From Rana temporaria (taxonomy: Eukaryota > Chordata > Amphibia > Anura > Ranidae), in NCBI RefSeq assembly GCF_905171775.1, contig NC_053499.1, positions 91,615,512 to 91,679,511 of the forward strand: a stretch of 64,000 nucleotides of DNA, written 5' to 3'. Under the pieces are notes generated by a model. That model was not told where the DNA came from, did not search any database, and saw only the letters and a program-made list of their open reading frames with translations. Of this stretch, positions 1 through 11,060 are shown in pieces; positions within the stretch are counted from its first letter, which is position 1; each line of letters starts with the position of its first letter. The translations under genes and the position numbers were made by a program.

Positions 1-160
1 AAAATTCCTTTAAATATCGTACCTGCTGGGTGTCTATAGTAGTGGCACGTGTTTAGAAATGTCCCTGCACAACATGAGATTACTCTCAGAAAAAAGTAAT
101 TTAATACTGCTTGCGGCTTTAATGTAATGTTTGGTCCCTGCAATATGGATACAAATCATT
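1..160. mobile_element. Partial end of a TTAA palindromic element
   Basis: The first bases (attcctttaaatatcgtacc) resemble the inner part of the terminal repeat seen at about 9058 and 45135 (attcctttaaatttcgtacc). The following text on a roughly 60-base spacing (cccctgcacaacatgag) also resembles those copies. The window therefore opens inside a member of that family. Its outer end lies off the window and the inner limit is approximate. Confidence 0.45.
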
Positions 161-199
161 AAAAAAATAGCATGAGTTTCCCCGCCACCACTCCCCCCA

Positions 200-515
200 G
201 GTCATTACAAGACCCAGTGCCGATGCTAACCTCCCTGGGGCCCTAAGCAAAATGACATGGCACATTAAAAATGAGAATCGGGGGGGGCTGACGACAGTGA
301 CATGTCACATTAAAGAAAGTTGAGAAGCGGGGGTAGGGGGTGTTCTGCTGTCGTAAATGACTCAGGCCAGCCAGCTAGTTTAGAAGCGGGGTGAGGGTGC
401 GAAAATGACTTCTCACCAGGCGGGACCTCTAGTAATTTGGGGGGCCCTTTGCAGCTTTGCGTGGCCCTAAGCGGCTTGCATAGTGCGCCTATAGGGAGGA
501 TCGACCCTGACAAGA
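200..515 (-). repeat. Interspersed repeat, inverted relative to 1878-2216
   Basis: This stretch and 1878-2216 are copies of one repeat in opposite orientation. Shared blocks include the phrase that reads ctcaccccgcttctcaac on the other copy, the aatgtgacatgtcac block, and ggaggtcaggatcggcac versus gtgccgatgctaacctcc. No coding potential was recognised and the family was not identified. The open frame on the minus strand here is a by-product. Confidence 0.6.
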
Positions 516-894
516 CCCTTTGGCCCTATATACTTTGAACAGCAGTATACAGGCGGTGCAAACAAGACAAGCACTGTAGGTTTGTTACGTAGAATCTGAA
601 CCATGTCATACTTTGCTGCTGCATATTGCACAATTTCCTAAAGAGACCCTCAACAAACTACATGACACTTGTGTCTGGTGATGAGGCCATTGATGTTCCA
701 GTGGTGGCCCGTGAGCCTGTGTCCATACAGGCTTGGCCCCCCAAAGCGCATGTGCTGTGTGGCAACAATGTGTCGATTATTTTAGGGGTGGTGGGGGGCC
801 ATTACAATGCCAGATCTTGGCTCAATAAATTATTTTTTTTGGGAAAGAAAAATTCTAGAAAAAAAGGGGGTTGCCATCCGGGGCCCCCTTTGAA
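516..894. other. Unassigned stretch
   Basis: No gene or repeat end was recognised. A 115-codon frame starting at 626 has no recognisable motif and is probably chance. Near 870-890 a G-run followed by a C-run (gggggttgccatccggggccccc) marks where the MADF-like fragment to the right becomes unrecognisable, so a repeat junction is likely there. Confidence 0.3.
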
Positions 895-934
895 CAAATT
901 CTGTGAAGAACTCCTGTTCTCTGAAGGCCTCCAT
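895..934 (-). pseudogene. Stump of a MADF-like gene (first codons only)
   Basis: On the minus strand an ATG at 934-932 begins a frame reading MEAFREQEFFTEFV. It aligns with the start of the better preserved gene at 40022 (MNAFKNKDFMIEFI), which opens a MADF (Myb/SANT-like) domain. The surrounding DNA also aligns: tttctgcaagtcaaaa here against tttctgcaagacaaaa there. Only about 13 codons survive before the sequence turns into unrelated repeat. With the gene at 1175 it forms the same head-to-head arrangement seen near 40 kb. Confidence 0.55.
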
Positions 935-1174
935 TATTTCTGCAAGTCAAAATTTAGCAAAAAAAAAAACTAATGTCAGTCAAGCCTTAGCTTTCTCCCC
1001 ATATCTAACCCACAAACTCATCCACTGATCATAAAGTCCAAAAATCAAGTTTTGTATCGTCGTATTACACGATCGTTTTTCCGACGTTTTCTACCAACTG
1101 TGAACGACGTTCTCATTCACGCAATATCCCTTTATACACTGCGCATGTGAGAAGCTCCGCACGTTTCCCCGCCC
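935..1174. promoter_or_regulatory. Shared intergenic region of a divergent gene pair
   Basis: This segment separates the ATG of the MADF-like stump (minus) from the ATG of the Myb/SANT-like gene (plus). It is similar to 40023-40266, which occupies the same position in the second module. Both hold a tttata-cact block followed by a GCGCATG(T/C) block, then a G/C-rich stretch ending in cgcccatgac at the start codon. Conservation at a divergent junction suggests a bidirectional promoter. This is inference; no transcription start can be read. Confidence 0.45.
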
Positions 1175-2834
1175 ATGACGATCGTTCTAGTGATTGCCAC
1201 GCCCCTTTTTAGTCGGTCAATGCAAGACGGTGAAGAGTCTGAAGACATGATGGAGGAGAGACAGCAAGCTGCAACCAGGCAGGAGAGAGGCCAGGCACAC
1301 ACCAGGAGGAGCAGGAGGTACAAAGCCACCAACATGAGCTTCGACGAGATGGTTGAGATGGTGGCTATTCTTAAAAAGGAGGACTACGACGGTAAAAAAG
1401 GGCCTTACAAGAACCCCAATAAACTCAAGGCCCAGATCATGGATAAGGAACGGAGGACTATCCATGCAAAATTCGGGGTGCAGAGGTCCAGGGAGCAGTT
1501 GCACAAGAGATGGTCTGATTTGAAAATCCGAGAGCCGGAGCAGCTAGAGAGAATTCGAAGAGTCCTCAGAAGACGTAAGTAATTTTCACTCTGAATATTT
1601 GTTTTTATTATTTTGCGGCATGTACTTTTTATTGCAGGTTGTGTATATATACAGTTCAAGAATAGATGTCTCAAGGTTCATGTTTGTGGGCATAATAATT
1701 GGTTGGTCATTCCATTTAAGATCTTTTTATGTGAGACCATTTTTTTATTTAATGTAGATGTGTTATTAACTAGATTTGAATAATCCAACTTAAGTCAATA
1801 TACAGTAAAAGGAGATTATGCTCAGCACAGCAGTTGATTACACATATGGACTCAGTAGCACAATGGTTGGCATGGCCGATCCGCCCTATAGGCTCACTAT
1901 GCAAGCCGCTTAGGGCCCCGCAAAGCTGCGAAGGGCCCCCCAAATAACTAGAGGCCCCGCCTGGTAAGAAGTCATTTTCGCCCCTCACCCCGCTTCTCAA
2001 CTCGCTGGCTGCATGGGAGAAGAGGCAAGTAGTCAGCACCCCTTGCTTCTCAATTTAATGTAAGATGTCATTTCCGAAAGCAGAACACCCCCTCCCCCCA
2101 CTTCTCTACTTTCTTTAATGTGACATGTCACTGTCGTCAGCGCCCCCCGCTTCTCATTTTTAATGTGGCATGTCATTTTGCTTCGGGCCCCAGGGAGGTC
2201 AGGATCGGCACAGACTGTTGGTCACAAGAACAACCTAGTTAGGGTGTCACACAGAGGTGATCCAGTGTATACTTGTTGTTTTTCCATGTAGGAAACTTGG
2301 CCAAAGATAGAGAAATGCAGCAGCTTTGGTAATGGATACAATCCTGTGTTAAGCTTAGAAGGATTGTAAAAACAGACAATTGTACCACACTTTTTAAAAA
2401 GAATGATTGACATTCCTCTTTCAGGTCTCTAATCTTTTTGATTCATCTATCCCTTTTTTACAATCTCATAGGCCACAATCAAGCTGCAGCAGTGGAGCCG
2501 ACCAACCCCACACAGAGCCAAGCCCCACCCTCGCCGGATGTGCAGGAAGTGCAAAATGCCACCACATCAGGTCAGTCTCATACAGCACAGCTTCAGGTAA
2601 TACATGTAGGCCTGCATAATTTTAATACAAGTTTTTTTTTTCCAAATTTCAGGAGGTGTTCGAGCTGTTGGGGGCAGATTAGACACCTACAGTGCCCAGG
2701 TGCTAATTGGGGAGATCATGTCCTGCAGGGCAGAAATAGAGGACACAAACCTCGCCCTCGGGAAAATCATAAAGAACAACCGAAAGGTGGACCAAAACCT
2801 CAAGAATCTGATTGATGTGCTGGGGAGGGTTTAA
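1175..2834 (+). CDS. Myb/SANT-like transposon accessory protein, three exons
   Basis: Predicted exons are 1175-1574, 2472-2570 and 2653-2834, total 681 bases (226 residues). Introns have GT-AG ends: donors gtaagt and gtcagt, acceptors following pyrimidine tracts. The splice phases join without breaking the frame. Exon 1 has an acidic start, an Arg-rich linker and a Myb/SANT-like domain (about residues 52-125) with KRWSDLK in its last helix. Exon 3 is heptad-rich, likely coiled coil, ending LKNLIDVLGRV. This architecture matches the Myb-like DNA-binding protein of PIF/Harbinger-type transposons. The exon layout recurs at 40267-44714. Intron 1 carries the repeat at 1878-2216. An internal Met at 1220 is an alternative start. 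No disabling change was seen. Confidence 0.7.
1878..2216 (+). repeat. Interspersed repeat inside intron 1
   Basis: This is the plus-orientation partner of the copy at 200-515. It lies wholly within intron 1 of the Myb/SANT-like gene, so it does not touch coding sequence. The right end reads ccagggaggtcaggatcgg. Family not recognised. Confidence 0.6.
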
Positions 2835-3198
2835 AAAAAAAAATAAAAAAAATAAAAATAATAACAAAAAAAAAAAAAAATAGATGTAGACAAGTATTTA
2901 AAAGCAAAAATATATTTCTTGACTAAAAAACAAAATTAAACAAATTCTATTAAGATATTTTTTGAAAAAATGAAAATGACACATTTTAAGTGTGATACAA
3001 TAAATATTTTTGGATACTCAACAATGTGTGGCTTCTTATTATATCAATGCTGCCTAAAAGAACAAATCTAGATTTGTGGTGTTAACATTGACAATGATGA
3101 GTATTTAGTACAGGAAAATAAACATGACACTATGATAACGTAGAAGAAAGCTAGAATGAACTCAAATTAGAAAATAATCAAACAAAGAAAAATACTAG
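2835..3198 (+). other. AT-rich 3' flank with polyadenylation signal
   Basis: A-rich sequence directly follows the stop codon. AATAAA occurs at 2999-3004 followed by TG-rich sequence (aacaatgtgtgg), a plausible cleavage region for the Myb/SANT-like gene. The rest is featureless AT-rich DNA up to the minisatellite. Confidence 0.45.
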
Positions 3199-4010
3199 AA
3201 CAGGGGCAGAAAACTTGGGCCTTAGGCACAACACAACACTGCAACCCCTCAGATACTGTAATTGGAGTGCAGCAAAGAGCCACATGCAAAGCATTGCATC
3301 AAAAATTGTTATTAGACGCCCCTGTTAAACAGGGACATAAAAATTGGGCCTTAGGCACAACACAACACTGCAACCCCTCAGATACTGTAATTGGAGCGCA
3401 GCAAAGAGCCACATGCAAAGTATTGCATTAAAAATTGTTATTAGATGCCCCTGTTAAACAGGGGCAGAAAACTTGGGCTTTAGGCACAACACAACACTGC
3501 AACCCCTCAGATACTGTAATTGGAGAGCAGCAAAGAGCCACATGCAAAGTATGGCATAAAAAAAAATGTTATTAGACGCCCCTGTTAAACAGGGACATAG
3601 AAATTGGGCCTTAGGTACAACACAACACTGCAACCGCTCGGATACTGTAATTGGAGCGCAGAAAAGAGCCACATGTAAAGTATTGCATCAAAAATTGTTA
3701 TTAGATGCCCCTGTTAAACAGGGGCAGAAACATTGGGCCTTAGGCACAACACAACACTGCAACCCCTTCACAGATACTGTAATTGGAGCGCAGAAAAGAG
3801 CCACATGCAAAGTATTGCATTACAAATTGTTATTAGACGCCCCTGTTAAACAGGGCCAGAAAAACTGGGCCTTAGGCACAACACAACACTACAACCCCTT
3901 CACAGATACTGTAATTGGAGCGCAGCAAAGAGCCACATGCAAAGTATTGCATTAAAAAATTGTTATTAGACGCCCCTGTTAAACAGGGGCAGAAAAATTG
4001 GGCCTTAGGC
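3199..4010. repeat. Minisatellite, unit about 130 bp, six to seven copies
   Basis: The block containing tgttattagacgcccctg recurs at about 3308, 3438, 3569, 3697, 3828 and 3960. Each unit carries cttaggcacaacacaacac, agatactgtaattggag and gagccacatgcaaag. Every unit holds a short hairpin, cccctgttaaacagggg. It lies downstream (3') of the hAT transposase and ends about 100 bp from its stop codon. The frames open across it are artefacts. Confidence 0.9.
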
Positions 4011-4106
4011 ACTGGTGGCGGAGCCCAGAAACAAAAACTTTCTTACTAGCTATCAGCAAGATCAGTGAGGAGGAAAAGGATATTCAGTCAGCAACATAAC
4101 AGGAAG

Positions 4107-6870
4107 TCACTCAGCATCAACATAGGCAGTCTCCAAGGGATCTGTCATTAAAAAAAAATATTCAGTTACATCTGCATCAAGTGCTTGGTAGCTGGTGTTG
4201 ATCCAAACCTGATTCATTTTTATGAAGGTCAGTCGATCGACGGAGTCGGTGGAGAGGCGCACCCTGTGATCGGTCACAAAGCCTCCAACAGCACTGAATG
4301 TGCGTTCTGAAAGAACGCTGGATGCAGGGCAAGCCAGTAGCTCAATTGCGTACTGTGCAAGCTCTGGCCAGTGATCCATCCTCAACACCCAGTAAGCCAG
4401 AGGATTTTCGGTGGGGAAGGTGTACAAGTCTGATCTTGCCCCTAGGTATTCACGCACCATGTAAACCAAACTCTGGCGATGGTTGCTGGAACCGGTCATA
4501 CCTTGGGGCTGCGGACTAAAAAATTGTCTGAACGCATCGGTCAGATGGCCACCTTCTCCACCGCTCCTTCTGTGACTCACCGAAGCCTCAGCAACACGTT
4601 GTCCAGGAACAGGATTTGGTAATCCCCCAGGTTCTGGGAACGCGTTGCACAGACCCTTCTGCAAGGCCTCCCGAAGATGTTTCATCTTCTGCTCCCTCTG
4701 CGATGGCAAGATAAGCTCCGCAACCATACTCTTGTAACGTGTATCAAGGAGAGTTGCCAGCCAGTAATGATCCCTCTCCTTGATACCACGAACACGAGGA
4801 TCCTTACGCAGGCTTTGCAGGATCAGGGAGGCCATGCAGCGTAGGTTTGCTGAGGCATTCGGGGCACAGTCCTCTGGGTCACTGAGGACGACAGGATCTG
4901 CAGCCATCTCATCCCAGCCACGTAAAAGTCCACGGGTTCCTTGGGACTGTAAGTGATCCCTTGAAGACTGCTGCTGCTGATGCTGAGTGCTAGGCTCTAC
5001 CTCCATGCTGCTGATACAATCATCCTCCTATTCCTCCTCCACCTCGTCCTCCTCGTCCTCTTCCTGTGTGCTAGGCGGGCATGCAGGGCCACTGTCTGGA
5101 TAAAGGGGGCCTTGAGAGGTAAGAAAGTCCTCCTCTTCCTCCCTCTGTTCTGCCTCAAGGGCCCTGACCATTTTTCTACGTAGCGTGTGCTCCAACAGGT
5201 GAATAAGAGGGACAGTCTCACTGATGCATGCACTGTCACTGCTCACCATCCTCATGGCCTCCTCAAATGGTGACAGGACAGTGCATGCATCCCTGATCAA
5301 GGCCCACTGGCGTGGGGAAAAAAAACCAAGCTCCCCTGACCCAGTTCTGCTGCCATATTGGCACAGGTACTCATTGATGGCCCTCTGCTGCGTGTGCAGC
5401 TGCTGAAGCATGGCCAATGTAGAGTTCCATCTGGTGGGCATGTCACAGATTAGGCGGTTCTTGGGCAGGTTGTATTCCCTTTGGAGGTCTGTCAGCCGAG
5501 CAGTGGCATTGTATGACCTTCGGAAATGCACACAGACTTTCCTGGCCTGCTTCAGGACATCCTGTAAGCCCGGGTACCTGCCCAAGAACCGCTGCACCAC
5601 CAAATTGAGAACATGAGCAAAACAGGGCACATGGGTCAGTTTTCCCTGTCGCAGGGCAGAGAGGAGGTTGGTGCCATTGTCGCTAACCACCATTCCTGGC
5701 TTAAGCTGGCGTGGCGTCAACCACCTCTGAGCCTGCCCCTGTAGAGCTGACAGAACCTCTGCCCCAGTGTGGCTCCTGTCTCCCAAGCACACCAGCTCTA
5801 GCACCGCATGGCATTTCATGGCCTGCATTCCTGCGTAGCCCCTCGTACGCCTACGGAGCACTGCTGATTCAGAGGAAACATCAGCACAGGAAGAGGCCAC
5901 AGAGGAAGAAGAAGAGGAGGGGGTGGAGGAGAGAGGTGTGTCACAACCAGTCGTAGTGTTTTGGAGGCGTGGTGGCAGAACAACCTCCAACACTACTGTT
6001 CCTTGCCCTGCATCCTTTCCAGCTGCCAGCAGAGTCACCCAATGCGCCGTGAAAGAGAGGTAACGTCCCTGTCCATGCCTGCTGGACCATGAGTCAGCTG
6101 TAAGATGCACCTTACCACTGACCGCCCTGTCCAGCGAGGCATGGACATTGCCTTCCACATGCCGGTAGAGAGCGGGAATCGCCTTCCGTGAGAAAAAGTG
6201 GCGTTTGGGTACTTGCCACTGAGGTACCGCACATTCCACAAACTCACGGAAGGGGGCAGAATCTACCAACTGAAAAGGTAGCAGTTGAAGTGCTAGCAAT
6301 TTCGCTAAGCTAGCAATCAACCGCTGGGCATGTGGATGACTGGGAGAGTACTTCTTTCGGCGCTGCAGGAGCTGGGGCAGGGAAATTTGTCTGCTACCAT
6401 CAGTAGATTTCCCGCATGTACTACTAGGTTGTGACACACCTATCTCTACACCTTCAGTCCTATCAGTGCAGGCTTCAGAGAGGACTGAGGGTCTAGTGGG
6501 GTTGGAGCTCCCAGCTGATGAGGGGCAAGGGGAGGTCCGCTTTGTTCTTTGGTGTGGGTCTTTCAGGTATGCTTGCCAACGAACTGCATGGCAGGTCGAC
6601 ATATGTCTGGTCAAGCATGTGGTGCCCAAGCGGGTGATGTTTTGGCCACGCGAGATACGCTTGAGACATATGTTGCAAATAGCAACGGTGCGATCTGATG
6701 CACATGTCTCAAAAAAGGCCCACACCAAAGAACTTTTGCAGTACCGTTGAGACACAGCAGCGCCCTGCACAGGCGTAGCTCTGCGATGTAATGCAGTTGG
6801 TGTGCTGCCCTTAAGCTGTCCCCTGGAGGGCATTATGTGTCTTTGGAGATGTGCCTGTGCCTCTTCCTCC

Positions 6871-6901
<31 letters not shown>

Positions 6902-7493
6902 TCCTATCAGGCACCCACGTAGAGTCAGTGACCTCATCATCCCCTCCCTCCTCATCACTGTCGAAAACCTGGCAGTATGCTGCAGCTGGGGGAACATGAC
7001 TGCCAGATTGATGTCCCTCTCGGCCACCCGCTCTCTCTGGAGTCACATCAATGCCTTCCTCTATCTGTATTTCATCATCGGAGCCTTCAAAACGCTGCGC
7101 ATCTTCATGTAGCATGTACCCAACACTGTGTTGAAACAGTTCGGGGGACTCCTCAGGAGGACATGTTGGGACTAGGGAAGGAGTGTGTGATGCCATTGTG
7201 CAGAGGGAAAAGGATGCCTTGGCAGCTGCTTTGCCAGATAAACTAAGCTCAGCCTGGGTGAGAGAGGATGAGGAGGATGAGGACGGCTTGGTCATCCACT
7301 CAACTAATTTCTCTGCATGTTGAGGCTCAACACGACCAGCTCCCGAAAAGAAGGACGAGCGTGTCAGACGGCCACGTCCTAAAGAGGATGCACCGTGTCC
7401 ACCACCAGCGTTGCCTCTAGATGCAGAGCCTGCTTGCCCTTGTGACTCTCTGCCTTTCTTTGTTGTCCTTCCAGACATTTTAATAGCCTGCAC
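4107..7493 (-). pseudogene. BED-finger hAT transposase, one in-frame stop
   Basis: The minus strand encodes about 1,128 residues interrupted by one TAG at 5030-5028. The two parts, 7493-5031 and 5027-4107, are in the same frame. The N-terminus is low-complexity with a long Glu run (about residue 210). A BED zinc finger lies near residues 255-305 (CNICLKRISRG, then HMSTCH). The catalytic core follows, with LTADSWSSRHGQ near 465 and VVSDNGTNLLSAL near 600. The C-terminal hAT dimerisation region (CPASSVLSERTFSAVGG) is near 1050. It would cut and paste hAT DNA in the nucleus. The stop lies in a Glu-rich linker, where one change from GAG or AAG would give TAG. Otherwise the frame looks recently active. 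Confidence 0.85.
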
Positions 7494-7535
7494 AGGACAA
7501 AATCAGAAATAAACAGCACCTGTCCAGTAAGATCT

Positions 7536-8330
7536 ACTACGTTTATGGGCAAAAACACAGCAAACGTGCACTAACAGCAACTGCGTTTATGGGAAAAACA
7601 CAGCAAACGTGCACTAACAGCAACTGCGTTGATGGGCAAAAACACAGCAAACGTGCACTAACAGCAACTGCGTTTATGGGCAAAAACACAGCAAACGTGC
7701 AGTAAGAGCAACTGCGTTTATGGGCAAAAACACAGCAAACGTGCACTAACAGCAACTGCGTTTATGGGCAAAAACACAGCAAACGTGCACTAACAGCAAC
7801 TGCATTTATGGGCAAAAACACAGCAAACGTGCAGTAAGATCGACTGCGTTTATTGGCAAAAACACAGGAAATGTGCAGTAAGATCGACTGCGTTTATGGG
7901 CAAAAACACAGCAAACGTGCACTAACAGCAACTGCGTTTATGGGCAAAAACACAGCAAACGTGCAGTAAGATCGACTGCGTTTATGGGCAAAAACACAGC
8001 AAACATGCAGTAAGAGCGACTGCGTTTATGGGCAAAAACGCAGCAAATGTGCACTAACAGCAACTGCGTTTATGGGCAAAAACACAGCAAACGTGCAGTA
8101 GGAGCGACTGCATTTATGGGCAAAAACACAGCACACGTGCAGTAAGAGCGACTGCGTTTATGTGCAATTAAATAGCCCATGTGCATTAACAGCGACTGCG
8201 TTTATGTGCAAATAAATAGCACACGTGCAGTAACAGCTAATGCGTTTATGTGCAATTATATAGCACGCATGCAGTAACAGCAACTGTGTGTATGTGCAAT
8301 TAAATAGCACACGTCCACTAACACTAAGTA
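7536..8330. repeat. Minisatellite, unit about 44 bp, about 18 copies
   Basis: The unit is roughly tttatgggcaaaaacacagc followed by aaacgtgcactaacagcaactgcg. The right-hand copies (from about 8155) decay to gtgcaattaaatagcac forms. It begins about 45 bp upstream of the transposase start codon, so it is in the 5' region of the hAT element. The open frames it creates are artefacts. Confidence 0.9.
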
Positions 8331-8491
8331 CTATGTTTAGGTGTAAACTAAAAACTATGCAGGCAATACAACACGTTAGAGCACTGCATCTAGCACAATC
8401 TACTGCCTAACAATAGGAATAGCTGATCTAGCTAAGCTATACAGTGTATAAATATATGTACAACGCTAGGATGTATATATATCCTCTACAC

Positions 8492-8639
8492 CAGGGATCC
8501 TCAAACTACGACCCTCCAGCTGTTGTGGAACTACACATCCCATGAGGGATTGTCAAGCTCTGACATTCACAGACATGACTAGGCATGATGGGAATTGTAG
8601 TTCCTAAACAGCTGGAGGGCCGTAGTTTGAAGACCCCTG
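8492..8639. mobile_element. hAT-type MITE with 8-bp TSD
   Basis: A 148-bp element with inverted ends (CAGGGATCCTCAAACTACG and its near complement ending GACCCCTG) is flanked by the perfect duplication CTCTACAC at 8484-8491 and 8640-8647. It is almost self-complementary through CAGCTG-containing arms. A shorter relative lies at 61989-62100. The 8-bp duplication and CAG-type ends are hAT hallmarks. Confidence 0.88.
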
Positions 8640-8683
8640 CTCTACACACTGTAAATTTAACTGAACTGACTAGCCTTTCTGCT

Positions 8684-8713
8684 CTGTCTATCTATCTATC
8701 TATCTATCTATCT
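8684..8713. repeat. (CTAT)n microsatellite
   Basis: About seven CTAT units. A similar ctctatctatctctct stretch lies at 21585-21605, just beyond the far end of the composite unit. Confidence 0.85.
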
Positions 8714-9038
8714 GGTAGAAAAGACACTGGGGCTGATTTACTATGCTCTGTGCGCTGTGCTGGTTCATGCCTTAATTAGTGCGCCGGGTGAAGCCTTAAT
8801 TAGGCGCATGAACCAGCGTAGCAGCCGGCGCATTGAAAGTAATATGTAAAGCCACGCCGAACTCCCTATAGAAGTCTATGGGAGAAATCAAAAGTGTTCA
8901 TTTTAAAGGCTAATCTGCAAGTTTTGTCCTAAAAAGTGTTTGGGGACCTCAGTCCTGCCCCAGGGAACATGTATCAATGCTTTTTTTATTTTTTAAAACG
9001 GCCGTTTTTTCGGGAGCAGTGAAATTAATAATGCTTAA

Positions 9039-10111
9039 AATGAAACAATAAAAGTGAAATATTCCTTTAAATTTCGTACCTAGGGGGGGGGGGGGGGTGT
9101 AATGTCAGCATGTGAAATAGCGCATTTTTACCGCACTTAGAACTGTCTCTGCAAAAAATGACATTCTGAAGGAAAAAAGCCATTTAAAATTCACACGCGG
9201 CTATAATGAATTGTCGGCTCCCGGCAATTCTAAAGGGATTCATTCATAAAGGAAAAAAAAAATGTATGGGGGTCCCCCAAATTAAATTACCAGGCCCTTC
9301 AGGTCTGATATGGATATTAAGGGGAACCCCGCCGTAAAAACAAACAAAAAAAAGACGTGCGGTTCCCGGCAAATATCCATACCAGGCCCTTCAGGTCTGG
9401 TGTGGATTTTAAGGGGAACTCCACCCCAAATTTAAAAAAAAAATGGCGAGGAGTCCCCCTAAAAATCCACACCAGACCCTTATCCGAGCACGTTAACCTG
9501 GCCGGCCGCAGAAAAGAGGGGGGGACAGAGTGCGGCCCACCCACTCCTGAACCGTACCAGGCCACATGCCCTCAACATGGGGAGGATGTCCCCATGTTGA
9601 TGGGGACAAGGGCCTCATCCCCACAACCCTTGCCCGGTGGTTGTGGGGGTCTGCGGGCGGGGGGCTTATCAGAATCTGGAAGACCCCTTTAACAAAGGGG
9701 ACCCCCAGATCCTGCCCCCCCTATGTGAAATGGTAATGGGGTACATTGTACCTCTACCATTTCACCCCCAAAAAAATGTCAAAGTGTTAAAAATGACAGT
9801 AGCCGGTTTTTGGGGGGACCCCACGCCATTTTTTTTTTGGTTTTTACGACGGGGTTCCCCTTAATATCCATTCCAGACCTGAAGGGCCTGGTAATTTAAT
9901 TTGGGGGACCCCCATACATTTTTTTTTTTTTTTTTTTAGTTTTAATGAGCAATGACTATTCTTTATAGCCATGAGTACTTTAAACTTACTTTTTTTTCAC
10001 TTCAGAAATGACATCTTGTACAGGGACAGTTCTAAGCATGGGAAACATGCGTGTACCCCCCTCCCCCCCTGTATGAAATTTAAAGGAATATTTCACTTTT
10101 ATTATTTCACT
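9039..10111. mobile_element. TTAA palindromic MITE, centre deleted
   Basis: It is flanked by TTAA (9035-9038 and 10112-10115). Ends are inverted: aacaataaaagtgaaatatt on the left against aatatttcacttttattatt on the right. Inner arms ggcccttcaggtctgatatgg and ccattccagacctgaagggcc face each other. At 1,073 bp it is less than half the 2,275 bp of its sister at 45114-47388. The missing parts are the palindrome centre and about 95 bp of the right arm, both deleted at T-runs. It carries no gene. Confidence 0.75.
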
Positions 10112-10115
10112 TTAA

Positions 10116-10860
10116 CCACTTCCATACCGCGCCTATTCTGGCACTTCTCTCCTTCATGTAAAAATTATATTTTGTTCCTGGGAAATTACTCATATATATA
10201 ATTTTTTAGCAGACACCCTAGGGAATAAAGTGGCGGTCATTTTTTTATTTGATTTCCAACGGTATTTGCGCAATAATTTTTCTAACGCCTTTTTTTTTTG
10301 GCCCCAAAAAAAAACACGGTCCATGAATTAAAAAATAACAACAGTAAAGTTAGCCCAATTTTTATGGATAATGTGAAAGATGATGTTACACCGAGTAAAT
10401 AGATACCAACTTGTCACACACTCATGGAATGGCGCCAAACTTCGGGACATAAAAATATCCATAGGCGATGCTTGTTTTTTTTTATACAGGTGACCAGTTC
10501 AGAGTTACAGAGGAGGTCTAGGGCTAGAATATTGCTCTCGCTCTAATGCATGCGTCAATACCTCACATGTGTGGTTTGAATGGTGTTTACATATGTGGGC
10601 GGGACTTACATGCATATTCGCTTCTGAGTGCGAGCTTCTAGGGACAGGGGCGTTTTTTTGTTTTTGTTTTTTAGCTCATATTTTTCTGCTTGCACTTTTT
10701 TGATTTTGGATCACTTTTCTTCCTATTACAAGGAATGTAAACATCCCTTGTAATAGGACTAGTGTGTGACAGGTCCTCTTTATGGAGAGAGGCGGGGTCA
10801 ATAAGGCTGGAAAGCATGGTATTGGAAATAAAAAAAAGATCTCATGCTTTCAGCTGCAAT
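10116..10860 (+). mobile_element. CCACTT-type (piggyBac-like) element, left part
   Basis: It begins CCACTTCCATACCGCGCC directly after TTAA and runs through AT-rich sequence, including cagacaccctagggaataaag and the atgtgggcgggacttacatg block. The matching part of copy 2 is 47393-48180. No AAGTGG-TTAA right end was found before the SINE, so only one terminus is certain. No coding capacity. Confidence 0.5.
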
Positions 10861-10865
10861 CATGC

Positions 10866-11060
10866 TCGTTCAGCACAGTGGTGTAGTGTATAGCACTTTG
10901 ACCTAGCAGCAAAAGGGTCGCTGGTTCGAATCCTGCCCGTGACACCATCTGCATGGAGTTTGCATGTTCTCCCTGTGCCTGCGTGGGTTTCCTCCCACAC
11001 TATAAAAACATGCTGTAAATCGGATCCGGTCTAAATAAGCCCTAATATGCAGTAGTATAT
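10866..11060 (+). mobile_element. tRNA-related SINE with L2-like body
   Basis: The head resembles a degenerate tRNA with a pol III B-box-like ggttcgaatcc at about 10922. The body reads tgcatggagtttgcatgttc and tgcctgcgtgggtttcctcc, the conserved 3' segment shared by L2-type LINEs and V-SINE-like elements. A second copy lies at 48187-48373. It is not a functional tRNA gene because the anticodon arm and acceptor stem do not form. Confidence 0.6.

Noticed and set aside
626..973. 115-codon frame on the plus strand
   Set aside because: Runs across a repeat junction and over the antisense of the MADF-like stump; no motif.
4980..7246. Plus-strand frames opposite the hAT transposase
   Set aside because: Shadows of the minus-strand gene, rich in Ser or Leu from its Glu-rich codons.
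10866..10945. tRNA gene
   Set aside because: A B-box-like ggttcgaatcc is present but no cloverleaf forms, and the sequence continues into an L2/SINE body; a second copy at 48187 confirms it is a SINE.
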